A stretch of DNA of 33,536 nt from an uncultured Cytophagaceae bacterium (GTDB lineage: Bacteria > Bacteroidota > Bacteroidia > Cytophagales > Spirosomataceae), in the NCBI GenBank assembly GCA_903907915.1, contig CAIVPV010000092.1, positions 1 through 33,536 on the forward strand, read 5' to 3'. Both the position numbers and the translations under genes were made by a program. The notes below the pieces were generated by a model. It saw nothing but the letters and a program-made list of their open reading frames with translations, made no database searches and had not been told where the DNA came from. Shown here one piece after another: positions 16,157-25,702 of this stretch (position 1 is its first letter; the number at the start of each line of letters is the position of its first letter).

Positions 16157-17046
16157 TGGAAGAGTCGATTCAATTTTTCCCGGCTTTGAAGGCTCCTGCA
16201 AAGCCCCATTTTTCCATCCTCATTCCGAGCTGGAATAATTTGGCCTACCTACAATTATGTGTGGCGGCCATCCGAAAGCATTCAACGACTTCTTTTGAGA
16301 TTATTTTGCATCTGAATGAGGCCAAAGATGGCTCTAAAGAATGGGTCGAATCACAAAAGGACATTGCTTTTTCTTATAGCCCTATCAATGTGGGTGTTTG
16401 CTATGCGATGAACGCGATGGTTCAGCTGGCTCGGGCGGATTATTTCCTGTATCTGAACGACGATATGTATGTCTTGCCTAATTGGGATGGTTTTCTGAAA
16501 GAAGAAATCGAAAGCATCGGGCATACGGAATTCTTTTTATCAGCCACGGCCATCGAGCCGAAAGCACAAAGCTCTTGTTCCATTCAAGCCGATTACGGTC
16601 GATCGATCGATACTTTCGAGGAAGCGAGATTACTAGAAACCTATGCTTCTTTGCCTTTTGCAGACTGGCAGGGAGCGACTTGGCCGCCTAACGTGGTGCA
16701 CCGTTCGCTTTGGGATAAGGTGGGTGGCTATTCGAATGAATTTACACCGGGAATGTATTCTGACCCCGATTTTTCGATGAAATGCTGGCAGGCGGGTGTT
16801 CGCTTATTTAAGGGAATTTCGCGGAGTCGGGTCTACCATTTTGGCTCGATTTCCGTAAAACGAGTAAAGCAGAATAAGGGCTATTATCAGTTTATTCGCA
16901 AATGGGGGATGACCTCTTCTACTTTGTCGAAATACTACCTACGACGCGGGAATAAATTCGATGGGCCGCTCGTTCAACGTCCGATTCCTGTTACGGTGCA
17001 TTTGAAAAATCTGTATTACCGCCTAAGTCTTCCGTTTAGAAAATAG
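16156..17046 (+). CDS. glycosyltransferase family 2
   Basis: FSILIPSWNNLAYLQLCVAAIRKHST...YFLYLNDDMYVLPNWDGFL; start overlaps the preceding TAA (TAATG). Confidence 0.88.
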   Translation: MEESIQFFPALKAPAKPHFSILIPSWNNLAYLQLCVAAIRKHSTTSFEIILHLNEAKDGSKEWVESQKDIAFSYSPINVGVCYAMNAMVQLARADYFLYLNDDMYVLPNWDGFLKEEIESIGHTEFFLSATAIEPKAQSSCSIQADYGRSIDTFEEARLLETYASLPFADWQGATWPPNVVHRSLWDKVGGYSNEFTPGMYSDPDFSMKCWQAGVRLFKGISRSRVYHFGSISVKRVKQNKGYYQFIRKWGMTSSTLSKYYLRRGNKFDGPLVQRPIPVTVHLKNLYYRLSLPFRK

Positions 17047-17941
17047 AAATTAGCAGTTTGAAGCTATAGAGGAAGCTGCTCAGCGCTGATTTTCCTTTAT
17101 AGGCTAACATAGCTCGGTGGTATTTAGCAACCGTTAGAAATCTTCGTATACGTGCCGGCAACGAATTGCTTTCGAAGTCTCGAGCTAATCCGCGCAAGAT
17201 TTCTCGATCCGCACCTACGGGACAGCGCTCCGCGAGTAAGGAAAGTCGCTTCACTATCCGCGCATTCCGCTCCTCTCGGGAGTTATAATTCTTCTTCCCT
17301 TTGCTTAAATCTGCCCCCATCGTGTTAGAACTGTGCTGACGGTAATTCACTAAAGCATGTGGGAAATAAACCACGCCATGTAGCGATGCACCCGCAAACC
17401 CGAGGATATAATCGTGTCCCACGTAATCTGGAAACGGCAAGGCGATGTCGATGATTTCTCGCTTAAATAACATCGCGTGTCCCATGGCTTTAGTCCCAAA
17501 AACATAGTGTAAAGCACTCGGATAATCGCATAAATGATTACTGTCTGAGAATTTTCCTGTGCGCGCGCCAGTAGCATCCGTCAAAGCAGAATCTGCATAA
17601 ATCAGGGAATTAGAACCGATCGCTTCAGCCAACAAACTGATTTTTTCAGCCATCCACACGTCGTCCTGATCCGATAAAGCGATCATCTCGCCTTTTGCGG
17701 CTCTAATTCCGGTTTCGAAGGTGGCTAATAGGCCTTGATTAACAGGGTTTGCGACTACATGAATGCGAGAATCACTTAAGGCGTATTCCTGTAAAATCGC
17801 CAGGGAAGAATCAGATGAAGCGTCGTCCACAAACACAAATTCCAAAGAGGGATAGCTTTGAGCTAGTAAACTGTCCACTTGTTCTCGGAGGAATTTCTCC
17901 CCGTTATAAGTGGCCATCACAATGGAAATTAAGGGCGACAT
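17036..17941 (-). CDS. glycosyltransferase family 2 (rhamnosyltransferase-like)
   Basis: PLISIVMATYNGEKFLREQVDSLLAQSYPSLEFVFVDDASSDSS...MIALSDQDDVWMAEKI. Confidence 0.9.
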   Translation of the reverse strand: MSPLISIVMATYNGEKFLREQVDSLLAQSYPSLEFVFVDDASSDSSLAILQEYALSDSRIHVVANPVNQGLLATFETGIRAAKGEMIALSDQDDVWMAEKISLLAEAIGSNSLIYADSALTDATGARTGKFSDSNHLCDYPSALHYVFGTKAMGHAMLFKREIIDIALPFPDYVGHDYILGFAGASLHGVVYFPHALVNYRQHSSNTMGADLSKGKKNYNSREERNARIVKRLSLLAERCPVGADREILRGLARDFESNSLPARIRRFLTVAKYHRAMLAYKGKSALSSFLYSFKLLISIF

Positions 17942-17998
17942 TCGGATTAGTTTCTGAAAATTGTCGTAATTTGACCAAAATTTTGATAAAAAGCCGCA

Positions 17999-19834
17999 TT
18001 GAAAACATATTTTCGCTTATTAAGCTACGCCGTTTCGATCCGCCAGTATGTGTTTCCATACTTCGGGTTTTCCTTGCTAGCGAGTTTGTTTGGCATCTTA
18101 AATTTCACCTTGCTGATCCCCTTGTTGAACGTTTTGTTCAATCAATCCGCGCCGGAGAATATTCAGATTTACCGCATTCTACCTGCTTTTTCATTAACGC
18201 CGTCCTATTTCTCCTTTCTATTTAATCACTATTTCTATGGGGCGTTGGCGGATTTTGGGCGAATCGGAGCGCTGAAATATGCTTGTGGAGCCATCATGGT
18301 TTCCGTGATTTTGTCTAATTTCTTTCGTTATTTTTCCCAAAGAGTCCTTAAAACGGTCGAAGCTGACACGATTGCTTCTTTGCGTCAAGCGGTTTTTGAG
18401 CGGGCCATACGTTTAGACCTGAGCTATTTTACGGAGCAGAAAAAAGGCAACCTGATGTCGCGTTTGACAACGGACGTTCAGGAAGTAGAAAATAGTATTG
18501 GCCGTGCTTTCACTGCGGTATTTAAAGAGATATTCACCTTGGTTTTATTCTTTGTTTTTCTGGCTAGTATGTCAGTGAAACTGACCTTATTTTCATTAAT
18601 TATTTTACCTCTTTCGGGTTCAGTGATCGCAACGATAACGCGTCGTTTAAGACGTGCAGCGGGTGAGGTGCAACAGCATTTGAGCGGAATTATCAGTTTA
18701 TTGGATGAAACATTTGGCGCCATGCGCGTAGTGAAGGCTTTTCGAGCTGAGAAGATGATGGATGCGCGTTTTCAGGAAGGAAATAATCGCTACCGGAATT
18801 CACTTTTGAAGATGGTTTTTCGCCAAGAATTGACTTCGCCTACTTCCGAGAGTTTGGGGGTTTTAGTGGTTACGGGAATCTTATTATACGGCGGTAGTTT
18901 GGTAATTAGCGGAGAGGGAGAATTGACTGCATCTACTTTCATTGCCTTTATTGCCACTTTTTCTCAAGTCATGCGTCCGGCCAAAGCCATTGCTGATGCC
19001 TTCAGTGGTATTCAACGTGGGGTGGCGTCTGCAGATCGTATTATAGAAATCCTGGACACGCAATCCGAGATTAAAGCAGAAGAGCCGATCGTAGAGGTGA
19101 AAGACTTCACAGATAAAATATCCTTCGAGGCTGTTGGTTTTGAATATGTGAAAGGACGTTCGGTATTGAAGGAAGTAAGTTTTAATATCCCTAAAGGAAA
19201 GACAATCGCCTTAGTGGGAGCGTCCGGAGGTGGTAAATCCACCTTAGCGGATCTGTTACCTCGTTTTTATGATCCATCGAAAGGCAAAATAACGTTAGAT
19301 GGGGTGAATTTGAAAAATATACCCCTAGACGATTTAAGAGGATTAATGGGCATTGTTACCCAGGAATCAGTCTTGTTCAACGATACAATTTTCAATAATA
19401 TTGCCTTTGGGACAGACGCTACCCTAGCGGAAGTGCAAGCTGCAGCGAAGATTGCGAATGCACATGATTTCATTGTAGCAGGACCTGATGGCTACGAAAC
19501 GGTCATCGGTGATCGAGGATCTAAATTATCAGGGGGCCAAAGACAACGCATCTCCATCGCCCGCGCCGTTCTAAAAAATCCGCCGATTTTGATTTTAGAC
19601 GAAGCGACCAGTGCGCTCGATAATGAATCGGAGAAACTCGTTCAGGATGCCTTAAGTCATTTAATGGAGAATCGGACCGTTTTAGTGATTGCTCACCGCT
19701 TGTCTACTATCCAGCATGCGGATGAGATTTTAGTTGTCCAAAAAGGAGAAATCATCGAACGCGGAACGCACGTCGAATTGATGAAGCACAAGAAAGGTGC
19801 TTATGCGGTTTTGGCACAAGGCATTACAGCCTAA
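17999..19834 (+). CDS. MsbA-type ABC exporter (fused permease and ATPase), TTG start
   Basis: N-terminal TM domain; Walker A GASGGGKST, signature LSGGQRQRISIARA, Walker B ILILDEATSALD. Confidence 0.95.
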   Translation: MKTYFRLLSYAVSIRQYVFPYFGFSLLASLFGILNFTLLIPLLNVLFNQSAPENIQIYRILPAFSLTPSYFSFLFNHYFYGALADFGRIGALKYACGAIMVSVILSNFFRYFSQRVLKTVEADTIASLRQAVFERAIRLDLSYFTEQKKGNLMSRLTTDVQEVENSIGRAFTAVFKEIFTLVLFFVFLASMSVKLTLFSLIILPLSGSVIATITRRLRRAAGEVQQHLSGIISLLDETFGAMRVVKAFRAEKMMDARFQEGNNRYRNSLLKMVFRQELTSPTSESLGVLVVTGILLYGGSLVISGEGELTASTFIAFIATFSQVMRPAKAIADAFSGIQRGVASADRIIEILDTQSEIKAEEPIVEVKDFTDKISFEAVGFEYVKGRSVLKEVSFNIPKGKTIALVGASGGGKSTLADLLPRFYDPSKGKITLDGVNLKNIPLDDLRGLMGIVTQESVLFNDTIFNNIAFGTDATLAEVQAAAKIANAHDFIVAGPDGYETVIGDRGSKLSGGQRQRISIARAVLKNPPILILDEATSALDNESEKLVQDALSHLMENRTVLVIAHRLSTIQHADEILVVQKGEIIERGTHVELMKHKKGAYAVLAQGITA

Positions 19835-19873
19835 TTTTTGCAAATTTTATTAGCTTATCCGTTCGCAAAAAAG

Positions 19874-19881
19874 TAATTTTG
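19874..19881 (+). promoter_or_regulatory. candidate -7 element TAATTTTG upstream of the aminotransferase
   Basis: TAnnTTTG match 52 nt upstream of the ATG at 19933; -33 box not convincing. Confidence 0.4.
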
Positions 19882-19932
19882 TATCCGATTTATATACTAT
19901 AAAACATACCCAAATTATTCGTTTTTAATAAC

Positions 19933-21135
19933 ATGTCACAAGCACAATTAGCCCAAAGAATTCAAGCATTAGAAGAATCATCTACGCTAGGGATGACTAA
20001 AAAAGCGCGCGAATTAGCAGCTCTAGGTCACAAAGTTATCAGTCTTTCTGTAGGGGAGCCAGATTTCAAAACACCTGTTCACATTTGTGAGGCAGCTAAA
20101 AAGGCAATTGATGATGGTTTTCATGTTTATTCACCAGTAGCAGGTTATCCAGACTTACGTATGGCGATTGCGAATAAATTAAAGCGGGATAACAACTTGG
20201 AATGGGGTTCGGAAAATATCGTCGTAAGCACGGGTGCTAAACACTCCTTAGCGAATGCGATTGCAGCCTTGATTAATCCGGGTGATGAAGTAATCATTTT
20301 CGCTCCTTACTGGGTTTCTTATTCAGAGATGGTGAAATTAGCGGAAGGGACTTCGGTAATCGTTCAAGGCGCTTTTGATAATAATTTTAAAGTAACACCG
20401 GAGCAATTCGAAGCGGCGATCACGCCTAAAACGAAAATGGTTATGTTCGCATCGCCGAACAATCCAACAGGATCAGTTTACACAGAATCAGAATTACGTG
20501 ATATCGCAAATGTGGTAGCGCGTCATGAAAATATTTTCGTCTTAGCAGATGAAATTTACGAATACATCAACTTCACACAAGGAGGTCACTTTTCTATTGG
20601 ATCTATTCCAGAAATCAAGGAACGTGTCATCACGGTGAATGGTGTGGCGAAAGGACACGCGATGACAGGTTGGAGAATTGGCTTTATCGCAGCGGCTAAA
20701 TGGATCGCTGACGGTGTGGAAAAACTACAAGGTCAAGTGACTTCAGGTACGAACTCCATCGCTCAAAAAGCGGCAGTAGCAGCTTTCAACGGAACATTGG
20801 ATCATGCGTATGAGATGAAAGCGGCTTACGATCGTCGTCGTAAATTAGTGGTGGAGAAATTACGTGAGATTCCTGGATTTAAAGTGAATATGCCAGAAGG
20901 CGCCTTCTATGCATTCCCTGATATTTCTTACTATTTCGGTAAAACAGATGGTAAAACGGTAATTAACGATTCCGATGATTTCTGTTCTTGGTTACTAGTA
21001 GATGCTTTTGTGGCGACGGTAGCAGGTTCAGGATTTGGTGCACCAGATTGCATGCGTATTTCTACCGCAGCAGCTGACGAGCAATTAGTAGAAGCTTGCG
21101 ACCGCATTAAGGCGGCCGTTGCTAAATTAAAATAA
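19933..21135 (+). CDS. pyridoxal-phosphate aminotransferase, aspartate aminotransferase type
   Basis: SLSVGEPDFKTPVHI, ASPNNPTGSVYTE, NGVAKGHAMTGWRIGF. Confidence 0.93.
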   Translation: MSQAQLAQRIQALEESSTLGMTKKARELAALGHKVISLSVGEPDFKTPVHICEAAKKAIDDGFHVYSPVAGYPDLRMAIANKLKRDNNLEWGSENIVVSTGAKHSLANAIAALINPGDEVIIFAPYWVSYSEMVKLAEGTSVIVQGAFDNNFKVTPEQFEAAITPKTKMVMFASPNNPTGSVYTESELRDIANVVARHENIFVLADEIYEYINFTQGGHFSIGSIPEIKERVITVNGVAKGHAMTGWRIGFIAAAKWIADGVEKLQGQVTSGTNSIAQKAAVAAFNGTLDHAYEMKAAYDRRRKLVVEKLREIPGFKVNMPEGAFYAFPDISYYFGKTDGKTVINDSDDFCSWLLVDAFVATVAGSGFGAPDCMRISTAAADEQLVEACDRIKAAVAKLK

Positions 21136-21136
21136 G

Positions 21137-22390
21137 ATGGGAATTGCGTCCATAGTTATCTTCATTTTGGGCTATTTAGCCATTGCTTTCGAGCATCCTT
21201 TGAAGATAAATAAGACGGCCACGGCTTTAGTCACGGGCGTATTAGTTTGGACAGCGTATGCAATTTCAACAGGTTCTACTTCAGCTCTAGGACATCATTT
21301 AGCCTCAACTTCGGAGATTTTATTCTTTTTGTTAGGCGCTATGACGTTAGTAGAGTTAGTAGATGCCCACCAAGGATTCTATTTCGTTTCTCGATTAATC
21401 AAAACAGAAAAGGTGATTAATCTGCTATGGATAGTAGGTTTGATTACCTTTTTTATGTCTGCCGTATTAGATAATTTGACCACTGCGATTGTGATGGTTA
21501 CCCTATTGCGTAAGTTGATCAGCAATAAAGAAACCCGCAAATACTTCGTCGGAATTGTCGTGATCGCGGCGAATGCAGGAGGGGCTTGGTCGCCTATTGG
21601 TGATGTGACGACAACGATGCTATGGATCGGTGGCCAAATATCAGCCTCAGGCATCATTCAAGGTTTGTTTTTACCCTCTTTACTGTCACTTGTTGTTCCA
21701 TTAGTAGTTGCTTCTTTTGTGTTGAAAAAGGAATCAATAGGAAAGCCAGCTGCGCTTGAAGCCTTGAGTGCGACTGAGGAACGCGATGGTAAAATCATGC
21801 TTTTCGCTGGGGCAGGCTCTCTGTTAGGCGTTCCCGTATTCAAGACTTTGACTCATTTGCCACCCTACATGGGGATTTTACTAGCCTTGGGGCTTGTTTG
21901 GATACTATCTGAAATCTTGCATTCGGAGAAGGATGAGGAGGCTAAGAAGCAGCTAAGTGTAGGTTATGCGTTGACCAAAATCGATACCTCCAGCATCCTC
22001 TTTTTCTTAGGAATCTTATTAGCCATAGGAGGACTTGAATCCTTTGGGTATTTGCATGCGCTCTCCGATCAATTAGCGAAGTCTTTAGGTAATCAAAACC
22101 TAATAATAACCATCATCGGTTTAGCCTCTGCTGTGGTGGATAATGTGCCTCTAGTCGCTGCCACGATTGGCATGTATTCTTTAGTGGACTTTCCGATGGA
22201 TCACGAAATGTGGGAATACCTGGCATTCTGTGCAGGTACGGGAGGAAGTATCTTGATTATAGGATCCGCTGCCGGTGTTGCTGTGATGGGAATGGAGAAG
22301 ATTGAGTTTGGCTGGTATTTGAAGAAAATAGGCTTTCTTGCCTTATTAGGCTATTTCGCTGGAGCTGGCTTGTATCTTTTATTGTATTAA
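21137..22390 (+). CDS. nhaD: NhaD-type sodium:proton antiporter
   Basis: Polytopic; VLDNLTTAIVMVTLLRKLI, GGAWSPIGDVTTTMLWIGGQI, ASAVVDNVPLVAATIGMY. Confidence 0.9.
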   Translation: MGIASIVIFILGYLAIAFEHPLKINKTATALVTGVLVWTAYAISTGSTSALGHHLASTSEILFFLLGAMTLVELVDAHQGFYFVSRLIKTEKVINLLWIVGLITFFMSAVLDNLTTAIVMVTLLRKLISNKETRKYFVGIVVIAANAGGAWSPIGDVTTTMLWIGGQISASGIIQGLFLPSLLSLVVPLVVASFVLKKESIGKPAALEALSATEERDGKIMLFAGAGSLLGVPVFKTLTHLPPYMGILLALGLVWILSEILHSEKDEEAKKQLSVGYALTKIDTSSILFFLGILLAIGGLESFGYLHALSDQLAKSLGNQNLIITIIGLASAVVDNVPLVAATIGMYSLVDFPMDHEMWEYLAFCAGTGGSILIIGSAAGVAVMGMEKIEFGWYLKKIGFLALLGYFAGAGLYLLLY

Positions 22391-23058
22391 AATCCGATAA
22401 CCATGCTTGCGCCATAATAAGCTGGAGCAACTTGAGGAGTCAAGGTAAAACGATTCAATTTTTGCCATTGATTACGCACTTTCGGATAAAGAATATAGGC
22501 AAGTTCTGCCGAGGCGATACCAATTGCTGACCCCATTAACACATCCGTTACCCAATGTTTATTGTTAGCGATTCGCAATGCTCCTGTAGCAGTAGCGAGA
22601 GTATAACCCGCGATGACAAACTCAGGGTGTGTATCCCGGAATTCGTGAGCTAAAACGGTTGCTCCAAAAAATGCAGTTGCTGTATGTCCAGAAGGAAAGG
22701 TATTTTCTGTACCATCTGGTCTTGCTTCCGTGATGGCCGCTTTTAATCCTTGCGTAGTGGCCACATAAATTCCTGTACCTAAAAGAAAGACTCCCGCCTG
22801 ATCGAAGGCCTCTTCCTTATTCTTGAATTCAGCCATATTCAAGCCAACATAAATAGCAGCAGGCCCATATTGAATATAATCGTCTAAAGGAGTAACATGC
22901 CCCTGAGCGACAATATTTGTTTGAATTTGTTTGGCAAAAGGATTGTATGTTAATCCACTGGCAATGCCTAAAGCGAGCGGAGTTTTCCATTTTTTAAACG
23001 AAGGTTTCTCCGCCTGAACAGCAAACGAAATCAAACAAAAGAGGGCGATGATTCTCAT
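22387..23058 (-). CDS. PAP2-family phosphatase
   Basis: KAAITEARPDGTENTFPSGHTATAFF...LRIANNKHWVTDVLMG phosphatase motif series. Confidence 0.9.
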   Translation of the reverse strand: MRIIALFCLISFAVQAEKPSFKKWKTPLALGIASGLTYNPFAKQIQTNIVAQGHVTPLDDYIQYGPAAIYVGLNMAEFKNKEEAFDQAGVFLLGTGIYVATTQGLKAAITEARPDGTENTFPSGHTATAFFGATVLAHEFRDTHPEFVIAGYTLATATGALRIANNKHWVTDVLMGSAIGIASAELAYILYPKVRNQWQKLNRFTLTPQVAPAYYGASMVIGF

Positions 23059-24275
23059 TATTTTTCTGCCAATAGGCTTTGGATAGTTTGTTCAAAATCG
23101 GAGATCCAATCTGCATAATATTTTCCCGTTCCTGGTCCTGAGAACCCCGTGTGAATTTCTCTTACGATCCCCTTTTTATCGATGATAAAGGTAGTGGGGT
23201 AGCCATTCATTTGGTTTAGCATAGGAAGTACTTTAGCAATGGTAGTATCATCAGGAGTTCCGGCAAAAAGTAGGGGATAGGTGATGCCTATTTTCTTTTG
23301 AAAATTATCCATCTTAGGTCCAGAAATAGTAATATCTGGCGAATACTCAAAGGCTAAGCCTAAAACCTCCACCCCTTTATCTTTGTATTTCTTATAAAAC
23401 GGGGATAAATAACGAGATTCATCTAGGCAGTTCGGACACCAGGATCCCATCAATTCGATGACCACTACTTTATTCTTAAACCGCTCATCTTGAAGACTAA
23501 TTTGCTCTCCTTTCGAAGTTGGAAGTTTAAAGTTGATGCGATCATAGCCCGATTTCAAAAAGCTTAATTTTTTCAAATCAGGTAATGCGGCAGCAGGATC
23601 AAACTTTGCTTCCACTGTTCTTACCCCGCTTAATCCAGAGGTGTATTTTCCAGTTAATTGAGATCCTTTTATTTTTGCTCTTAACATATTGACACCGCTA
23701 CCATCAAAATAACTAAGAAATAAGCTGTCACCACTTACATTTCCTTGTAAAAATCGGTAGTCTCCCGAGGTGCGTAGGAATGTGCCAGTCACTGCAGATC
23801 CTTTTTGTTCGAACACTCCCACGCCCGGGCTGTGGTTAGTGGCATCGCTAAAAAAATCGGCCATCCATTTGCCGCTGACATTGACACTAGCTGGTTGTAG
23901 GTGTAAAAACCGATCTGCCGCGCCCGAACGTGCAGAAATAGCTAGACGATAAGCCGTTTTTCCATTTCTTTTTTTGACGAAATAACCGATCATTTCTGTC
24001 GTTTTTGTCACTGAAAATACTAATTCTGAATCATATAGATCTAAGGGTAATATGAGTGAATCTGCTCTAAAAAAGGAATTGCCTAACGAGAATTTTTCAG
24101 CACCGTTGATAATTTTAATATCAAATTCCCCTGCTTTTTCCGCTTGATTTACTTCGAAATGAATCGGTAAAGCACCTCCGTGCGTCGAAATTTCAGCCCG
24201 CCAAAGTCCCGTAACAGGCACTTGCGCAAGGCTCAATAAAGGGGCAAATAAGAAAGCAAATAAGGTCTTTTTCAT
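23058..24275 (-). CDS. TlpA-like thioredoxin-fold protein with N-terminal secreted domain
   Basis: Signal peptide MKKTLFAFLFAPLLSLAQ; VVVIELMGSWCPNCLDESRYLSPFYKKYKDKGVEVLGLAFEYS; start at 24275 preferred over 24326. Confidence 0.85.
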   Translation of the reverse strand: MKKTLFAFLFAPLLSLAQVPVTGLWRAEISTHGGALPIHFEVNQAEKAGEFDIKIINGAEKFSLGNSFFRADSLILPLDLYDSELVFSVTKTTEMIGYFVKKRNGKTAYRLAISARSGAADRFLHLQPASVNVSGKWMADFFSDATNHSPGVGVFEQKGSAVTGTFLRTSGDYRFLQGNVSGDSLFLSYFDGSGVNMLRAKIKGSQLTGKYTSGLSGVRTVEAKFDPAAALPDLKKLSFLKSGYDRINFKLPTSKGEQISLQDERFKNKVVVIELMGSWCPNCLDESRYLSPFYKKYKDKGVEVLGLAFEYSPDITISGPKMDNFQKKIGITYPLLFAGTPDDTTIAKVLPMLNQMNGYPTTFIIDKKGIVREIHTGFSGPGTGKYYADWISDFEQTIQSLLAEK

Positions 24276-24319
24276 AGTGGAATCCAGCAGGCGTTTAAGC
24301 AAAGATACGCGTTCGAAAC

Positions 24320-24343
24320 TTGTCACAAAAAAAAGCGTGACAA
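24320..24343. repeat. inverted repeat TTGTCAC-N10-GTGACAA in the divergent intergenic region upstream of rsmH
   Basis: 7-bp perfect arms at 24320-24326 and 24337-24343. Confidence 0.6.
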
Positions 24344-24379
24344 ATTCCTAATTTCATGGCATAGGCGATGTATAATTTG

Positions 24380-24387
24380 TATTTTTG
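24380..24387 (+). promoter_or_regulatory. candidate -7 element TATTTTTG upstream of rsmH
   Basis: TAnnTTTG match 15 nt before the ATG at 24403. Confidence 0.4.
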
Positions 24388-24402
24388 TTTTCAACCAAAA
24401 TT

Positions 24403-25317
24403 ATGTCTGAAAACACCTACCATACCTCCGTCATGTTGCACGAATGCATAGATGGTTTACGCATTAATCCGGCGGGAACCTACGTGGATGTGACCTTTGG
24501 TGGTGGAGGGCATTCGAAGGAAATTTTAGCTAAATTAGGGCCAGACGGAAAATTGTTTTCTTTTGATCAAGATCCGGATGCCTGGGAGCAGGCTGAGAAG
24601 ATCGACGACGAACGTTTGACCTTAATAACGGCTAATTTCCGCTATTTGGAGAAGTATTTGCGTTTGCATCGAGTGAAAGAAGTAGATGGGATTTTGGCGG
24701 ATTTTGGGGTATCCTCTTTTCAATTAGATGCGCCGGAGCGTGGTTTTTCGATTCGCTTCGATGGACCTTTGGATATGCGCATGGGTCCCTCAGCTTCGAT
24801 GACCGCTGCGGAATTATTGAATGGGTATTCTGCGATAGAATTGCAGCGAATTTTAGGGATGTATGGGGAGGTGAAGAATGCCAAAACTTTGGCCCAGGCT
24901 ATCATTCAGGCCCGTACGACAAAACCCTTAGAGACAACGCAAGAATTTAAAGAAATTTTGAATAAATTAGCTCCTAAACACCGGGAGTTTAAGTACTTCG
25001 CCCAGGTATTTCAGGCGATTCGAATTGAAGTGAATCAAGAGCTAGCGGTGATAGAAGAATTTTTAGCCCAAACGCCTACGGTTTTAAAGCAGGAGGGCAG
25101 ACTGGTGATTATGTCTTTTCATTCCTTAGAAGATCGCTTGGTGAAGAATTTCATCAAAGCAGGAAATGTGCAAGGAAAAGAAGATAAAGATTTGTTTGGG
25201 GTAGTTCATCGTCCGTTAGAATCGGTGATTCGAAAGCCGATAACCGCCTCAGAAGAAGAATTAAAATTAAATCCGCGCTCCAGAAGTGCGAAACTAAGAA
25301 TAGCGTCTAAATTATAA
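24403..25317 (+). CDS. rsmH: 16S rRNA (cytosine(1402)-N4)-methyltransferase
   Basis: YHTSVMLHECIDGLRINPAGTYVDVTFGGGGHSKEIL, ADFGVSSFQLDAPERGFS, MSFHSLEDRLVKNF. Confidence 0.97.
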   Translation: MSENTYHTSVMLHECIDGLRINPAGTYVDVTFGGGGHSKEILAKLGPDGKLFSFDQDPDAWEQAEKIDDERLTLITANFRYLEKYLRLHRVKEVDGILADFGVSSFQLDAPERGFSIRFDGPLDMRMGPSASMTAAELLNGYSAIELQRILGMYGEVKNAKTLAQAIIQARTTKPLETTQEFKEILNKLAPKHREFKYFAQVFQAIRIEVNQELAVIEEFLAQTPTVLKQEGRLVIMSFHSLEDRLVKNFIKAGNVQGKEDKDLFGVVHRPLESVIRKPITASEEELKLNPRSRSAKLRIASKL

Positions 25318-25318
25318 T

Positions 25319-25702
25319 ATGGCAACACCGATCGAACCTACGGAAGGAGGACCTAAACGAATTTCTACCCCTAAAAAGGAGGGTATATTTGATTCCATTT
25401 TCAACATCGACTATTTCACAGGCGGGGAATTGCCTGTCATGTGGGTAAAGCGAATTGCGTTTGTGGCCTTTTTGACCCTTATCAATATCTATTACTCCAT
25501 GTTAGCGGATGGTAAATTGCACCAAATTCAGAAAGAGAAGAGTGCTTTAGAAGAAGATCGTGCTGATTATACCACCCAAAAGGCGGAGTATATGAAGGTG
25601 AGTAAACAGACAAATTTGGAAGAAACGCTTAAGCGTTACCAAATAGGTGTTAGTACGCTTCCTCCTACTAAAATTATCATTCAAGTTAAAAAAGACCAAT
25701 AA
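25319..25702 (+). CDS. FtsL-like cell division protein (single TM, coiled coil)
   Basis: 127 aa between rsmH and ftsI; TM IAFVAFLTLINIYYSML followed by a charged helical segment. Confidence 0.8.
   Translation: MATPIEPTEGGPKRISTPKKEGIFDSIFNIDYFTGGELPVMWVKRIAFVAFLTLINIYYSMLADGKLHQIQKEKSALEEDRADYTTQKAEYMKVSKQTNLEETLKRYQIGVSTLPPTKIIIQVKKDQ

Noticed and set aside
17749-18225. 158-aa plus-strand ORF across the GT2/ABC-exporter junction
   Set aside because: Antisense to the GT2 gene and out of frame with the ABC exporter; composition looks non-coding
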